Below are positions 34,323 to 43,341 of a stretch of DNA of 55,474 nucleotides, piece by piece. The stretch is from Nocardia alni (GTDB taxonomy: Bacteria > Actinomycetota > Actinomycetes > Mycobacteriales > Mycobacteriaceae). The translations under genes and the position numbers were made by a program. Position 1 is the first letter of the stretch. The number at the start of each line of letters is the position of its first letter. The stretch lies in contig NZ_JAGPOX010000056.1 in the NCBI RefSeq assembly GCF_019038435.1, forward strand, positions 1 to 55,474. The letters run 5' to 3'. The notes beneath the pieces were generated by a model, which worked only from the letters and a program-made list of their open reading frames with translations, did not search any database and was not told where the DNA came from.

Positions 34323-35110
34323 TCAATCCTGCGCCAGTTGACATCTCGACCCGCCCGCCAGCCAGTAAGGTCCCGGAGATCACCGCGCTGTTCTGGGTGA
34401 TCAAGGTGCTGTCCACCGGTATGGGCGAGACGTTCTCCGACTTCCTGGTCTTCCACGCACCCCAGATGCTCGCCGTCGGCCTGGCCGGGCTGGCCCTGAT
34501 CGCCGCCCTGGCCGCGCAGCTCCGCAGCCGCGGCTACAACCCGTGGCTGTACTGGACGGCCGTGGTGATGGTGAGTATCTGCGGCACCATGGTCGCCGAC
34601 GTAGTCGACTTCGTCGTCGGCATCCCCCTAGCCCTGTCCACGATCCTGTTCGCCACCCTGCTCGCGGTCGTCTTCGGACTCTGGTACGCCTCGGAGAAGA
34701 CGCTGTCCGTGCACAGCATCACCACGCCTCGCCGTGAGGCGTTCTACTGGGCCACGGTGATGACCACGTTCGCGCTGGGCACCGTCGCGGGCGACCTCAC
34801 CGCGGGCACCCTGCACCTGGGCTACTTCCCCTCGGCAGTCCTGTTCGCCGTCGTCATCGCGATCCCCGCACTCGCCCACCGCTGGTCCGCGCTGGGCCCG
34901 ATCCCCACCTTCTGGTTCGCCTATATCGTCACCCGCCCGCTGGGCGCATCGACCACCGACTGGCTGGCCTCCACTCATGCCGACGGGCTCGGCTGGGGCA
35001 CCGGCTGGGTAAGCCTGGGGGTGACCATCCCGATGGTCGCCCTCATCGCCCTTGTCGCCCTGCGGCCCAACCGGTTCGGCGAACAGCCGCAGATATCGGC
35101 CGCCCGCTGA
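34319..35110 (+). CDS. COG4705 family membrane protein, copy 2
   Basis: 263 residues, paralogous throughout to the preceding gene: ITALFWVIKVLSTGMGE, FGLWYASEKTLSVHSI, RREAFYWATV, GTVAGDLTAG and AYIVTRPLGAS. Translational coupling (GTGA overlap) suggests that the two copies assemble into one complex. It ends 15 bases from the convergent DUF4132 stop codon. Confidence 0.78.
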   Translation: MINPAPVDISTRPPASKVPEITALFWVIKVLSTGMGETFSDFLVFHAPQMLAVGLAGLALIAALAAQLRSRGYNPWLYWTAVVMVSICGTMVADVVDFVVGIPLALSTILFATLLAVVFGLWYASEKTLSVHSITTPRREAFYWATVMTTFALGTVAGDLTAGTLHLGYFPSAVLFAVVIAIPALAHRWSALGPIPTFWFAYIVTRPLGASTTDWLASTHADGLGWGTGWVSLGVTIPMVALIALVALRPNRFGEQPQISAAR

Positions 35111-35125
35111 CGACGGTTCGGTGGT

Positions 35126-37804
35126 TCAGGAGACGAGCTGCCGCAGGATGGTCGGGTCGGTGATCCGTGTGTCGTCGGCCAGCAGGAGCGCCTTGCTGAG
35201 AATCACCGACAGCATCCGGTCGCCCTCGAACGCCAGGAACGAGTCCGGTTCGGTTGCCCGCCCCGCGGGGACGATGCACAGGTATCGGTTGTCCGGTTCG
35301 ATGAGAACGTTTCCCGAGCCCAGGTGGATCCGATACACATGTCTGGCGCCGTGGACACGCAGGAACTTGCCTTCCACAGTGCATTTGGGGCCGATGGCCA
35401 GCCGCGGCAGCAATCTGGTGAGCAGGTCGCGTCGGGTCTGCGCGGTCTGGTTCAGCTCGCCGAAGCTGTAAGTGTTCCAGTATTCGGCGAATCTTCCGGC
35501 CGGACCGCCGTCGTACCAGGTCGGATCGTTACCTATGCTGGTCACCCCGACGAATAGATCCACATCGCGCAGTACCTCGCTCAGGACCGGTGCGGGCACG
35601 TCCGCCAGGGGCAGCGGATCGGCCGGTCCGTGGAAGCCACCACGGAAGGCGCCGTTGGCTAGGTTCTGGGGTGCGTCGAGCGGATAGAACCGCACCTGGT
35701 CGGATCGCAGGCGGAGGTAACAGCCGGATTCCGTCATATCGTCCGGATCTCCGTCACCCTCGCCCTCCACCCAATACTCCGCGCGCAAACCCCATTCCGG
35801 CAGTTCGCGAATCGGTGGCGGCACGGCGGTATCGGCGTTGAACAGCAGCTTGCTGTGCCACCCCCGGATGGTTGCCAACGCGTGGAATTGGTTCTGGCGC
35901 AAGATATGTGCCGCGAAGCGGTTCGAATAGACGCCGGTTCGGCGTTCGGCGTCGGTGAGGAGGTAGACCTCACGATGCGCCTGTTTGAACGGCTGGGTGA
36001 TGGCGTTGCGCTCCAACCAGTCTCGCCATGCGACGATCTCGTCGATCGAACGGCCCAGAGGGTGCCACAGCTCGACAACATCACCGTCCACCGTGTCGCC
36101 GGCGAGGTCACGCAGCGCGCCGTCGGAGTAGCCGCACGTAACTCCATCGATAGTCCACAGCAGGCGCCGGGCGATCGTGCCCACCAGGGGGTGATCGATG
36201 TAGTACTCCCGCCACGAGGGGTAATCCCAGGTGCGGCGCTGCAGGAACTGACGGTCCAATCGTTCGATCTGGGCGGTCAGCATCTTGTCGATGTCCTTGA
36301 CCGCCGCAGTGAGTTCCTTCAGTTCGTCGGCGTGGTCGCGTTTCACCTCGGCCGGAACGCTTTTCACTGGCTTGTTGGTGAACCAGCTCAGCGCCGCCTT
36401 GCCGCCGTTCACGGCCAGCGCCGCCGATGCTCCGCCGAAGGTGAATTCGGCCTGCCCCACCGACGTCAGGCCGTAGGCGGGCACGGCCATCTCCTCGATC
36501 TGCGCGCGAGTCAGTCCGAGCGCGCGTGCCTTGGTTTCCAGCGCGGCGGTGATCTGGTTCAACGTGCCCTTGTACGTCACCGTGACCGCCAAACGCGCCA
36601 GCTCACCCAGCGCCGCGTCGCCGCTCACCTGGCTCAGGGCGTGGACACCGGCGTTGGCCACCTTCGGATTCCGCGGTCCCAGTCCCTTGATTCGCCGCAA
36701 CGACGTCTCCACCAGAGCGGCCAGGACGCGGGCTGTCGTCGGTTGCGCGGGCCGGTAGGTGAGCAGCCACAGCAGCCCGCGCACCGCGTTGGCGTTGAAC
36801 AGGTCGTACTCGTCGTTGATCCGTTGTTCCTCATTGCTATGACGGTGCAACGGCACTGTTCTGGGTCGGCCCACCAATGCCAAGATCGGCACGATCTCTT
36901 CGGCGAAGGACTCCACCTGCGCCAGCAACGTTCTACCGGTTCTCTCCCATTGGGCGTTGGGCTTGGCCATGGTCGCGGTGACGGCGAAAGCCAGCAGGTC
37001 GTGCCACCCCGGCGACGCGGTCGCCAGCTCCAGTGCCCGGTCGGCCCATTGCTCACCCACATTCACTACAGGTTCAGGGCATTGCTGGGCAATCTCCGAA
37101 ACCATCCAGTCGTGGTACCTCTCGCAAGCCCCGCGGCGGTACGCCGCGACGACTTCCGGGCTCAGGGTGCGTCCCGACGCCAGCTCGGCCAGAGCCAGAG
37201 ATGGATCGACATCGAAATAACCACCGTAGTGATCCGACAGGGTTTCCAGCACTGCTCGCCGTTCTTCGACCAGGATCGACTGGGTCGGCGCAAGAGCCGA
37301 AACCATGACCAGCAGCGAATACCGCTCACGCTCCGAAGCGGTCGGGAACATGCTCACGCACGCGCGAACCAGCCGCCGAGTCGTCGCGTCCGGCAGATCA
37401 CTCACTCTGGCGAACAGCTCACGCCATGGTGCCGCATCGGATGTGCCCCTGCGTGAACAGGCGATCTGGTGCGTTCGCACCAACTCGGCGCACAACCTGT
37501 CCATATCGTCCGCGGCGATTGCATCGAGGACTGCCCTCTTGCGCTCGGAAGGAGCGAGCGTCTCCTTCAGGGTATGGACCATGTGCCGGAGGTCTTTGGA
37601 ATCAGGTAGGGCCGTGGTGACGCACACGCGAGCCAATCGCTCGGCGGCCTCGTCCGGCAAGACGTATGCCATATCCAGCAACGCCGGCCACGCGTACTTG
37701 TCGTCGGTCGCCTGACAGGCCCTCATATACACGTCGTAGAAAGCGACCACGTCCTCTGTGGCGAGGGCGGCCCGCGCCGCGGTGATGTACTCCGAATCGG
37801 ACAT
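35126..37804 (-). CDS. DUF4132 domain protein with C-terminal DUF7737-like domain
   Basis: 892 residues, no signal or membrane helix. The first 500 residues are alpha-helical, repeat-like. About 600-700 carries the DUF4132 core (GRSIDEIVAWRDWLERN, then ITQPFKQAHREVYLLTDAE and HILRQNQFHALATIRGW). The last 100 residues (HVYRIHLGSGNVLIEPDNRY) match the domain usually fused behind DUF4132. The biochemical role is unknown; E. coli MolR is a distant relative. Its start directly touches the stop of a small protein ending in Gly-Gly. GC content is visibly lower (52-63% in sampled lines) than in neighbours (up to 78%), suggesting transfer. Confidence 0.8.
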   Translation of the reverse strand: MSDSEYITAARAALATEDVVAFYDVYMRACQATDDKYAWPALLDMAYVLPDEAAERLARVCVTTALPDSKDLRHMVHTLKETLAPSERKRAVLDAIAADDMDRLCAELVRTHQIACSRRGTSDAAPWRELFARVSDLPDATTRRLVRACVSMFPTASERERYSLLVMVSALAPTQSILVEERRAVLETLSDHYGGYFDVDPSLALAELASGRTLSPEVVAAYRRGACERYHDWMVSEIAQQCPEPVVNVGEQWADRALELATASPGWHDLLAFAVTATMAKPNAQWERTGRTLLAQVESFAEEIVPILALVGRPRTVPLHRHSNEEQRINDEYDLFNANAVRGLLWLLTYRPAQPTTARVLAALVETSLRRIKGLGPRNPKVANAGVHALSQVSGDAALGELARLAVTVTYKGTLNQITAALETKARALGLTRAQIEEMAVPAYGLTSVGQAEFTFGGASAALAVNGGKAALSWFTNKPVKSVPAEVKRDHADELKELTAAVKDIDKMLTAQIERLDRQFLQRRTWDYPSWREYYIDHPLVGTIARRLLWTIDGVTCGYSDGALRDLAGDTVDGDVVELWHPLGRSIDEIVAWRDWLERNAITQPFKQAHREVYLLTDAERRTGVYSNRFAAHILRQNQFHALATIRGWHSKLLFNADTAVPPPIRELPEWGLRAEYWVEGEGDGDPDDMTESGCYLRLRSDQVRFYPLDAPQNLANGAFRGGFHGPADPLPLADVPAPVLSEVLRDVDLFVGVTSIGNDPTWYDGGPAGRFAEYWNTYSFGELNQTAQTRRDLLTRLLPRLAIGPKCTVEGKFLRVHGARHVYRIHLGSGNVLIEPDNRYLCIVPAGRATEPDSFLAFEGDRMLSVILSKALLLADDTRITDPTILRQLVS

Positions 37805-38191
37805 TCAGCCACCCGCCAATGCGATGAGCTTCAGGAACGTGACCTCCGCCCCGGGCGGCAGCGCCACCACCTGGTCCAGTCCCTCGATCTGCCGGTCGCC
37901 TACCAGGACCACGAACCCGTTGCGCTCGAAGGCCTGCAACGCCGCCGCGCACTGACGTTCCGGGTCGACGCGACCGGCGGTACGGAATCCGCCACGCACC
38001 GGCTCGGCATCGACCGGCCGCACCAGACCGCGAAAAGTCCCATCGGCTGCGGCGTTGTACTCGGCGGCCTCCTGGAACACCCGCTGCCGGATGAGTTCTC
38101 GTAGCGGCAACCGCTCTTCGGTGACCTCGAACGTCCACCCCGCGTCGCGATCCCCGGAAGTGGTCTCGTCGACGACCTTCACACTGACCAT
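37805..38191 (-). CDS. Possible beta-grasp (ubiquitin/ThiS/MoaD-like) protein ending in Gly-Gly
   Basis: 128 residues. The N-terminus has a beta-hairpin pattern (SVKVVDE ... WTFEVTEE) followed by a helix (PLRELIRQRVFQEAAEYNA). After a 45-residue insert come strands GFVVLVGDRQI and AEVTFLKLIALAGG, with LPPGAEV between, closely like the C-terminal half of ThiS and MoaD. The chain ends exactly at Gly-Gly. Such tails are adenylated by E1-like enzymes. The stop codon abuts the DUF4132 start. It is longer than ThiS or MoaD (about 65-85). No E1-like, JAB or E2-like gene is in the window. The fold is inferred from pattern only. Confidence 0.5.
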   Translation of the reverse strand: MVSVKVVDETTSGDRDAGWTFEVTEERLPLRELIRQRVFQEAAEYNAAADGTFRGLVRPVDAEPVRGGFRTAGRVDPERQCAAALQAFERNGFVVLVGDRQIEGLDQVVALPPGAEVTFLKLIALAGG

Positions 38192-38237
38192 GGCGTCATG
38201 CTAGACACGACCCCTGACAGAAATGCCGGATCGCTGC

Positions 38238-39062
38238 TCAGCCGAGGACGCGCAGGAGGTGCTCGACCTCATGCTGAACGGCGGTGCGGCCGGGACCGAG
38301 ATAGCCGCGGGGGTCCGAGAGCGCGGGATGCGCGGAGAGCTCTGCCCGGACGGACTGGGCCAGAACGATATTCAGGCGCGTCGCGATGTTGATCTTTGTC
38401 ATGCCGTGCCGAACGGCCGCGCGCAGGCCCTCGTCGGGGACGCCCGAGGAGCCGTGCAGGACCAGGGGCACGGGAACTTTCAGCGCCAGGCGGGCGATCA
38501 GGCCGTCGTCCAGTTGCGCGTCGCGGGTGTGCATGGCGTGGGAGGAGCCGACCGCCACCGCCAGGGCGTCGACGCCGGTGGCGGCCACGAAGGCGACAGC
38601 CTCGTCCGGATCGGTGCGCACGCCGGGAGCGTGTGCGCCGTCCTTGCCGCCGATCTTGCCCAGTTCCGCCTCGACGAAGACGCCGCGGTCGTGGCACCAG
38701 CGGGCGATTCTGGCTGTCTCGGCGACGTTTTCGGCGTAGTCGAGGGTCGAGCCGTCGTACATCACCGATCGGATGCCGACTTCCACCGCGGTGGTGATCA
38801 ATTCGTGCGAGGTCGCGTGGTCGAGGTGCACCGCGAGGGGTGCGCTGCTGTCGGCCGCGATCTGCAGGCAGGCACGCGCGAGCGGTTTCAGGCCGCCGTG
38901 ATAGGCGACGGTGTTCTCCGAGATCTGGAGGATCGCGGGGCGTTTCGCCGATTCTGCGGCCGCGGCGATGGCCTCGGCATGTTCCAGGGCGATCACGTTG
39001 AACGCGCCCAGTGCGCCGGGGGCGGCCCCGGCGATCAGCTCGGGGACGGCGGTCCAGGTCAC
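38238..39062 (-). CDS. Class II ketose-bisphosphate aldolase (KbaY/GatY-like)
   Basis: 274 residues. Zinc-binding and active-site motifs are VHLDHATSHE, EAELGKIGGKDG, GSSHAMH and VLHGSSGVPDE, followed by GMTKINIAT. It cleaves tagatose-1,6- or fructose-1,6-bisphosphate to dihydroxyacetone phosphate and glyceraldehyde 3-phosphate. GTG start with AGGAG upstream. It is 11 bases after the PfkB-type kinase gene, in the amino-sugar cluster; this context favours tagatose bisphosphate. Confidence 0.85.
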   Translation of the reverse strand: MTWTAVPELIAGAAPGALGAFNVIALEHAEAIAAAAESAKRPAILQISENTVAYHGGLKPLARACLQIAADSSAPLAVHLDHATSHELITTAVEVGIRSVMYDGSTLDYAENVAETARIARWCHDRGVFVEAELGKIGGKDGAHAPGVRTDPDEAVAFVAATGVDALAVAVGSSHAMHTRDAQLDDGLIARLALKVPVPLVLHGSSGVPDEGLRAAVRHGMTKINIATRLNIVLAQSVRAELSAHPALSDPRGYLGPGRTAVQHEVEHLLRVLG

Positions 39063-39073
39063 GACTTGCTCTC

Positions 39074-40003
39074 CTACGCGATATTCAGATCGGTGACGGT
39101 GATGGCCGGTAACAGCCGGGTGCGCACCGCACGGTCGATTTCTCCGGCGACCGGAATGACCACGGCGGCGGCGGAGGTGGCGATGGCGTCGGCCAGGACG
39201 GCGGGCCAGTCGGGCTCACCGTCGGCCAGCGCGGCGATCACCGCGGCCGCGGCGGCATCCCCCGCGCCCGTGGGGTTTCCGGCCACCGGCTCGGGTGAGG
39301 CCGCGGACCAAGCCCCGGTGGAGGTGACCACGATCATGCCCTCGGCGCCTCGGGTGGCGATCACCGCGCGCACACCGGCCTTCAGCAGGGGGCGCGCGGC
39401 GGCCACCACCTCGGCGGGGCTCTCGGCCGTGCATCCGGTGAGCCGTTCCAACTCGTCGCGGTTGGGCATCAGCACCACACCGGGCACCTCGGCGGCCAGC
39501 TCGAGTGCGCGCCCGTCCACATCGCAGATCGTCGGCACACCGGACTCGAGCGCGGTGCGGGCCAGCTCGGCCGGGACCGAATCGGCCACCCCGCCCGGCA
39601 GCGACCCCGAGACGACCATGCCGCCGGAATCGGTCAGCAGGCCGGCCACCCGTACCTTGAGCTGGTCGATCGCATAGGGTTCGTTCAGCCGCGCGCCGGG
39701 CTCCCACAGCGAGGTCGCGGTGCCGTCGCCGGATTCGCTGATCACCACGGTGCGCCGCACCCACGGCAGGGCGTGCACGAAATCCACCGGCAGTTCCAGC
39801 TCGGCCGCGGCGGAGAACATGTGGTCGGCGAATCCCGTTGCCCGCGAATATTTGCCGAGCTGGTTGAGCACCCGGGACACGTTGATGCCCTTACCGCCGA
39901 TGCGCTGTTCGACCGACAGCACCCGGTGCTCCCGCCCACGATCGAAACGCTCTACGCGGTAGGTCATGTCGTAGGCGGGATTGAGCGTCACGGTGAGAAT
40001 CAC
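39074..40003 (-). CDS. PfkB-family hexose-phosphate kinase (LacC/FruK-like)
   Basis: 309 residues. The 1-phosphofructokinase/tagatose-6-phosphate kinase type is shown by TVTLNPAYDMTY, GGKGINVSRVLNQLG and the catalytic PTGAGDAAAAA. It adds the second phosphate to a sugar phosphate, making the aldolase substrate. The GTG at 40003 overlaps the nagA stop by 4 bases. Tagatose-6-phosphate is the best guess for substrate because of the deacetylase, SIS and KbaY-like partners; fructose 6- or 1-phosphate is possible. Confidence 0.85.
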   Translation of the reverse strand: MILTVTLNPAYDMTYRVERFDRGREHRVLSVEQRIGGKGINVSRVLNQLGKYSRATGFADHMFSAAAELELPVDFVHALPWVRRTVVISESGDGTATSLWEPGARLNEPYAIDQLKVRVAGLLTDSGGMVVSGSLPGGVADSVPAELARTALESGVPTICDVDGRALELAAEVPGVVLMPNRDELERLTGCTAESPAEVVAAARPLLKAGVRAVIATRGAEGMIVVTSTGAWSAASPEPVAGNPTGAGDAAAAAVIAALADGEPDWPAVLADAIATSAAAVVIPVAGEIDRAVRTRLLPAITVTDLNIA

Positions 40004-41160
40004 GTTAACCACTGTCCCTGTCGCAGGATTCGACGCAACCCCAGTTTCTCGTCCAGCACCAGGATGTCGGCGAATCGTCCGGGTACGAGGTCGCCGACCT
40101 CGGCTAGCCCCACCGCCGCGGCCGGGGTGGCGGTCGCGGCGCGCACCGCGTCGGCCAGCGGCACACCGCATTCGCCCACCGCCCGGCGCAGGCAGTCCAG
40201 CAGGGTCGAGGTGCCGCCCGCGATCGAACCGTTCGCGATCCGCGCCACACCCTCGCGCACCCGCACGTCCTGCGGGCCCAGCCGGTAATCACCGTCGGGC
40301 AATCCGGCCGCCTGCATGGCGTCGGTGATCAGCGCGACACGCTCGGGTGCGGTCGCGAAGGCCAGTGCGACGAAGCCGGATTCGAGATGCACCCCGTCGG
40401 CGATGAGCTCCACCACGGCCCGCCGGTCGGCGGCGGCCACCAGCGCGGCCGCGACCGGTCCGGGCGCGCGGTGATGCAGCGGCGGCATCCCGTTGGCCAG
40501 GTGGGTGACCAACGTGCCGAATCCGTCGGGCGCCAGCGCCTCGCGGAATCGCTCGTAGTGCGCATCGCTGTGCCCGAGCGAGACCACGACGCCGTTGTCG
40601 ACGAGAAGTTTTGCGGCGGAATCGAACCCGGTGCGCTCCGGGGCGAGGGTCATCACCCGCAGCGAGCCGTTAGCTGCGGTGAGCAGACGCTCGATCAGCG
40701 CGGTGTCCGGATCCAGGAGATACCGCGGGTCCTGCGCACCGCATCGCGCCTGCGACAGGAACGGCCCCTCGGCATGAATCCCCGCGACGGTCCCGTCGGC
40801 GGCCAATTCGGCCAGGGCCGCGGTCTGCGCCACCATATCGTCCGGCGCGGCGGTGACGATGCTGGCCAGCATCGTCGTTGACCCCTGCCCCCGGTGGTAG
40901 GCGGCGGCGCCGCGCGCCTCATCCGGATCGGCGGTGTCGAACCTATGCCCGAACCCGCCGTGATTATGTATGTCGACCAGCCCCGGGATCAGCGTCCCGG
41001 CGAATTCCGGAACCTGTTCGCCCGGATGCCCGGCACGCCACCGCGACATCGGCTGGACGGCAGCGATCCGCTGCCCCGCCATCGTGACCACCCCGTCGTC
41101 CAACTCCGCCGACGGCGCGACGATCCGTCCCCGCAGGTCGGCCCCCGTCTCCCGTGTCAT
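40000..41160 (-). CDS. nagA: N-acetylhexosamine-6-phosphate deacetylase
   Basis: 386 residues of the amidohydrolase fold. Visible are PGLVDIHNHGGFGH, the metal Glu in GIHAEGPFLS, LGHSDAHYE, and the catalytic Asp in LITDAMQAAGLPDGDY. It removes acetate from GlcNAc-6-phosphate or GalNAc-6-phosphate. The ATG at 41160 has GAGGTGAGGG upstream. A 170-base gap separates it from the ROK gene and may hold its own promoter. Confidence 0.9.
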   Translation of the reverse strand: MTRETGADLRGRIVAPSAELDDGVVTMAGQRIAAVQPMSRWRAGHPGEQVPEFAGTLIPGLVDIHNHGGFGHRFDTADPDEARGAAAYHRGQGSTTMLASIVTAAPDDMVAQTAALAELAADGTVAGIHAEGPFLSQARCGAQDPRYLLDPDTALIERLLTAANGSLRVMTLAPERTGFDSAAKLLVDNGVVVSLGHSDAHYERFREALAPDGFGTLVTHLANGMPPLHHRAPGPVAAALVAAADRRAVVELIADGVHLESGFVALAFATAPERVALITDAMQAAGLPDGDYRLGPQDVRVREGVARIANGSIAGGTSTLLDCLRRAVGECGVPLADAVRAATATPAAAVGLAEVGDLVPGRFADILVLDEKLGLRRILRQGQWLT

Positions 41161-41330
41161 GCCCTCACCTCGATCACCAGCCCCCCGGTAGACCGTACCC
41201 GCCAACCCACCGCAACCGCTATACCTTCCGACAAACCTCACTCACTTCGAGGCCCTGGTGTGCTCATTCGAGCCAGGAAGCGTCCACCGTGTCACAGATT
41301 CCATCCGACAGCAATTTTTCAGCAGACCAC

Positions 41331-42284
41331 TCACTCCAGTGCGCCCGCACGGGCGTAGCGAGCCGCGCCGACCAGCCCCGCACGAGCGCCGAATTCGCCC
41401 AGGACCACACGCGGAACCGGTGCCACACACAGCAGTTCGGCGAGCCGATCCTGTAACGCCCCGGTCAGCGCCGCGCCCGCACGGGCCAGGCCGCCGCCGA
41501 GCACGACGAGTTCCGGGCAGGTCGCGTGAATCACGCCGAACAGCCCCTCGGCCAAGGCGTCCACGGCGTCGTCGACGACCGCGCGCGCGTCGGGATCGCT
41601 ATCCAGCACCGCGAAAACCGCCTCCGCACCGGAAATCTCGCGCCCGGTCCGCTCGGCATAGGCGCGCGCGATGCTCGCGCCGGAGGCCACCGTCTCCACG
41701 CAGCCGATATTGCCGCAGGGACAACGCAATCCGTCCCGATGGCGCACCGGGATATGCCCGTACTCCCCGGCCTGCCCGGCCGCGCCCCGCACCAGCCGCC
41801 CGCCGATCGACAGCGTCCCGCTGATCCCGGTCCCGAGGATCAGGACGCACACATCGTCATACCCGCGGCCCGCGCCGTACCGCCACTCGGCCCAGCCCGC
41901 GACCGCGACATCGTGTTCGATCAGCACCGGCATCCGCCAGCGATCGGCGAACCGAGTGCCCACCTTGACATCTCGCCAGCCGATATTGCTGCTGAACACC
42001 GCCAGCGAGCGCACCGGATCGACGATGCCCGGCAGCACCACCGCCGCCCGCGCCACCCGGCGTCCCTGCCCCAGCGAGGTTCGCTGGGCCATGGACGATG
42101 CAGCCGATTCCGCGAGCAGCCGGTCCCCCAGCTCGCCCATGGCCTCGAAGGCCGCCTCACCCTGCGGCGTCGGTACCGTACCGGAGCACACCACATTATC
42201 TGCGGCGTCGGTGATCTCGGCCTTGATCGTGGTCCCGCCGACGTCGACGGCCAGGACCAGATCGCGCGGTCCCACGGAGGTCAT
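41331..42284 (-). CDS. ROK family sugar kinase
   Basis: 317 residues. The ATP-binding AVDVGGTTIKAEI, the catalytic EHDVAVAGWAE and the zinc motif CPCGNIGCVE of ROK kinases are all present; there is no N-terminal DNA-binding domain, so it is a kinase and not a repressor. It probably phosphorylates the imported N-acetylhexosamine at C6. It is 5 bases behind the SIS gene. Confidence 0.9.
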   Translation of the reverse strand: MTSVGPRDLVLAVDVGGTTIKAEITDAADNVVCSGTVPTPQGEAAFEAMGELGDRLLAESAASSMAQRTSLGQGRRVARAAVVLPGIVDPVRSLAVFSSNIGWRDVKVGTRFADRWRMPVLIEHDVAVAGWAEWRYGAGRGYDDVCVLILGTGISGTLSIGGRLVRGAAGQAGEYGHIPVRHRDGLRCPCGNIGCVETVASGASIARAYAERTGREISGAEAVFAVLDSDPDARAVVDDAVDALAEGLFGVIHATCPELVVLGGGLARAGAALTGALQDRLAELLCVAPVPRVVLGEFGARAGLVGAARYARAGALE

Positions 42285-42289
42285 ATCCG

Positions 42290-43213
42290 TCAGCCGAGGA
42301 TGACCGAGCGGTTCAGGCCGCGTGGATGATCCGGGTCCAGGCCCAGATCGGCCGAACGCAGCTGGCACAGCCGGTGCACGCGCACCAGATCCGCCATCGG
42401 ATCGATGTCGCGGTGCTCGAAATGCGCTCCGGTGGACTTGATGTCGTCGGCCAGGCCCGGCAGCAGCGGCCCGAACGCCCACACCGCCCGGCCCGGCGCG
42501 GCGATGCTGATCGGCCCGTGGCGCCACTCGGTGGCCAGATAGCCCTCGGTCCAGGACTGGCAGGATTCGCGCAGTTTGAGCCCGGCCTCGTCGGCGATGG
42601 CCGCTGCGAAACCCATTCCGACGAAACTGATCTGCTCGGCCGAGCGCACGCCCGCCAGTGAGGCTTCGATGTCCTCGGCCGATACCGCGCGAGCCTGCTC
42701 GATCACGGGCGCGAGGTCCTCGCCGAAATGCCAGCGCAGGATCGCCAGCGCGGTGGTGGCGAAGCGGGTCTGCACCACCGACTCCTCGTCGACGTTGTCG
42801 ATGAGGATCGGATCGGCCAGTTCGAGCACCGGCGTGCCCGGACTCGAACAGATGACCGCGCGGGGCACGCCCGCCGGCAGGGCGCGCAACGCCTCGATCA
42901 CCTCGGTGGTAGTGCCCGAACGGCAGATCACCAGGTATCGGTCGTAGTCGCGGGTGCGCACCTGTCCGGCGGGCCAGGCGTCGGTGAGTCCACCGCCGGC
43001 GGATTCGCGCAGCGACGCGATCGCGCGGGACATGAAGTACGAGGTGCCGCATCCGATCACGGCCACTCGCTCACCCGGCTGCGGCAGGAGCGCGGCGTGT
43101 TCGGCGGCGATCGACGCGGCATGGGCCCAGTCGTCGGGTTGGGTGGCCACCTCGGCGGCCAAATGGGTCTCAGGGATTCGATCGGCAGAGGTCGGCACGC
43201 AACCCAGAATCAC
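42290..43213 (-). CDS. SIS-domain sugar isomerase/deaminase (AgaS-like)
   Basis: 307 residues with two SIS domains: GCGTSYFMSRAIASL and RSGTTTEVIEAL in the first, FVGMGFAAAIADEAGLKL and TEWRHGPIS in the second, as in the isomerase half of GlmS and in AgaS. It likely deaminates and isomerises galactosamine-6-phosphate to tagatose-6-phosphate (or the glucosamine counterpart). First gene of the catabolic operon, divergent from the importer. The GTG start at 43213 may be replaced by the GTG at 43198. Confidence 0.82.
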   Translation of the reverse strand: MILGCVPTSADRIPETHLAAEVATQPDDWAHAASIAAEHAALLPQPGERVAVIGCGTSYFMSRAIASLRESAGGGLTDAWPAGQVRTRDYDRYLVICRSGTTTEVIEALRALPAGVPRAVICSSPGTPVLELADPILIDNVDEESVVQTRFATTALAILRWHFGEDLAPVIEQARAVSAEDIEASLAGVRSAEQISFVGMGFAAAIADEAGLKLRESCQSWTEGYLATEWRHGPISIAAPGRAVWAFGPLLPGLADDIKSTGAHFEHRDIDPMADLVRVHRLCQLRSADLGLDPDHPRGLNRSVILG

Positions 43214-43223
43214 CCCGATGATC

Positions 43224-43261
43224 GTTCATGTCAACTTTACATTCAAAACGGTCACATTCGA
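43224..43261. promoter_or_regulatory. Direct repeats in the divergent amino-sugar promoter
   Basis: TTACATTCAA (43237-43246) and TCACATTCGA (43252-43261) repeat ACATTC at a 15-base interval, and a weaker TTCATGTCAA lies just before. DeoR/AgaR-type repressors often bind such direct repeats; the adjacent DeoR protein is the natural candidate. Inference only. Confidence 0.4.
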
Positions 43262-43341
43262 TCAACCTGTGAGCTAGATTCGGACCAATCGAATCACTGG
43301 CTCCGCATCCGTTGGGGTGTGACCATTGAAAGGCTCCTGTT

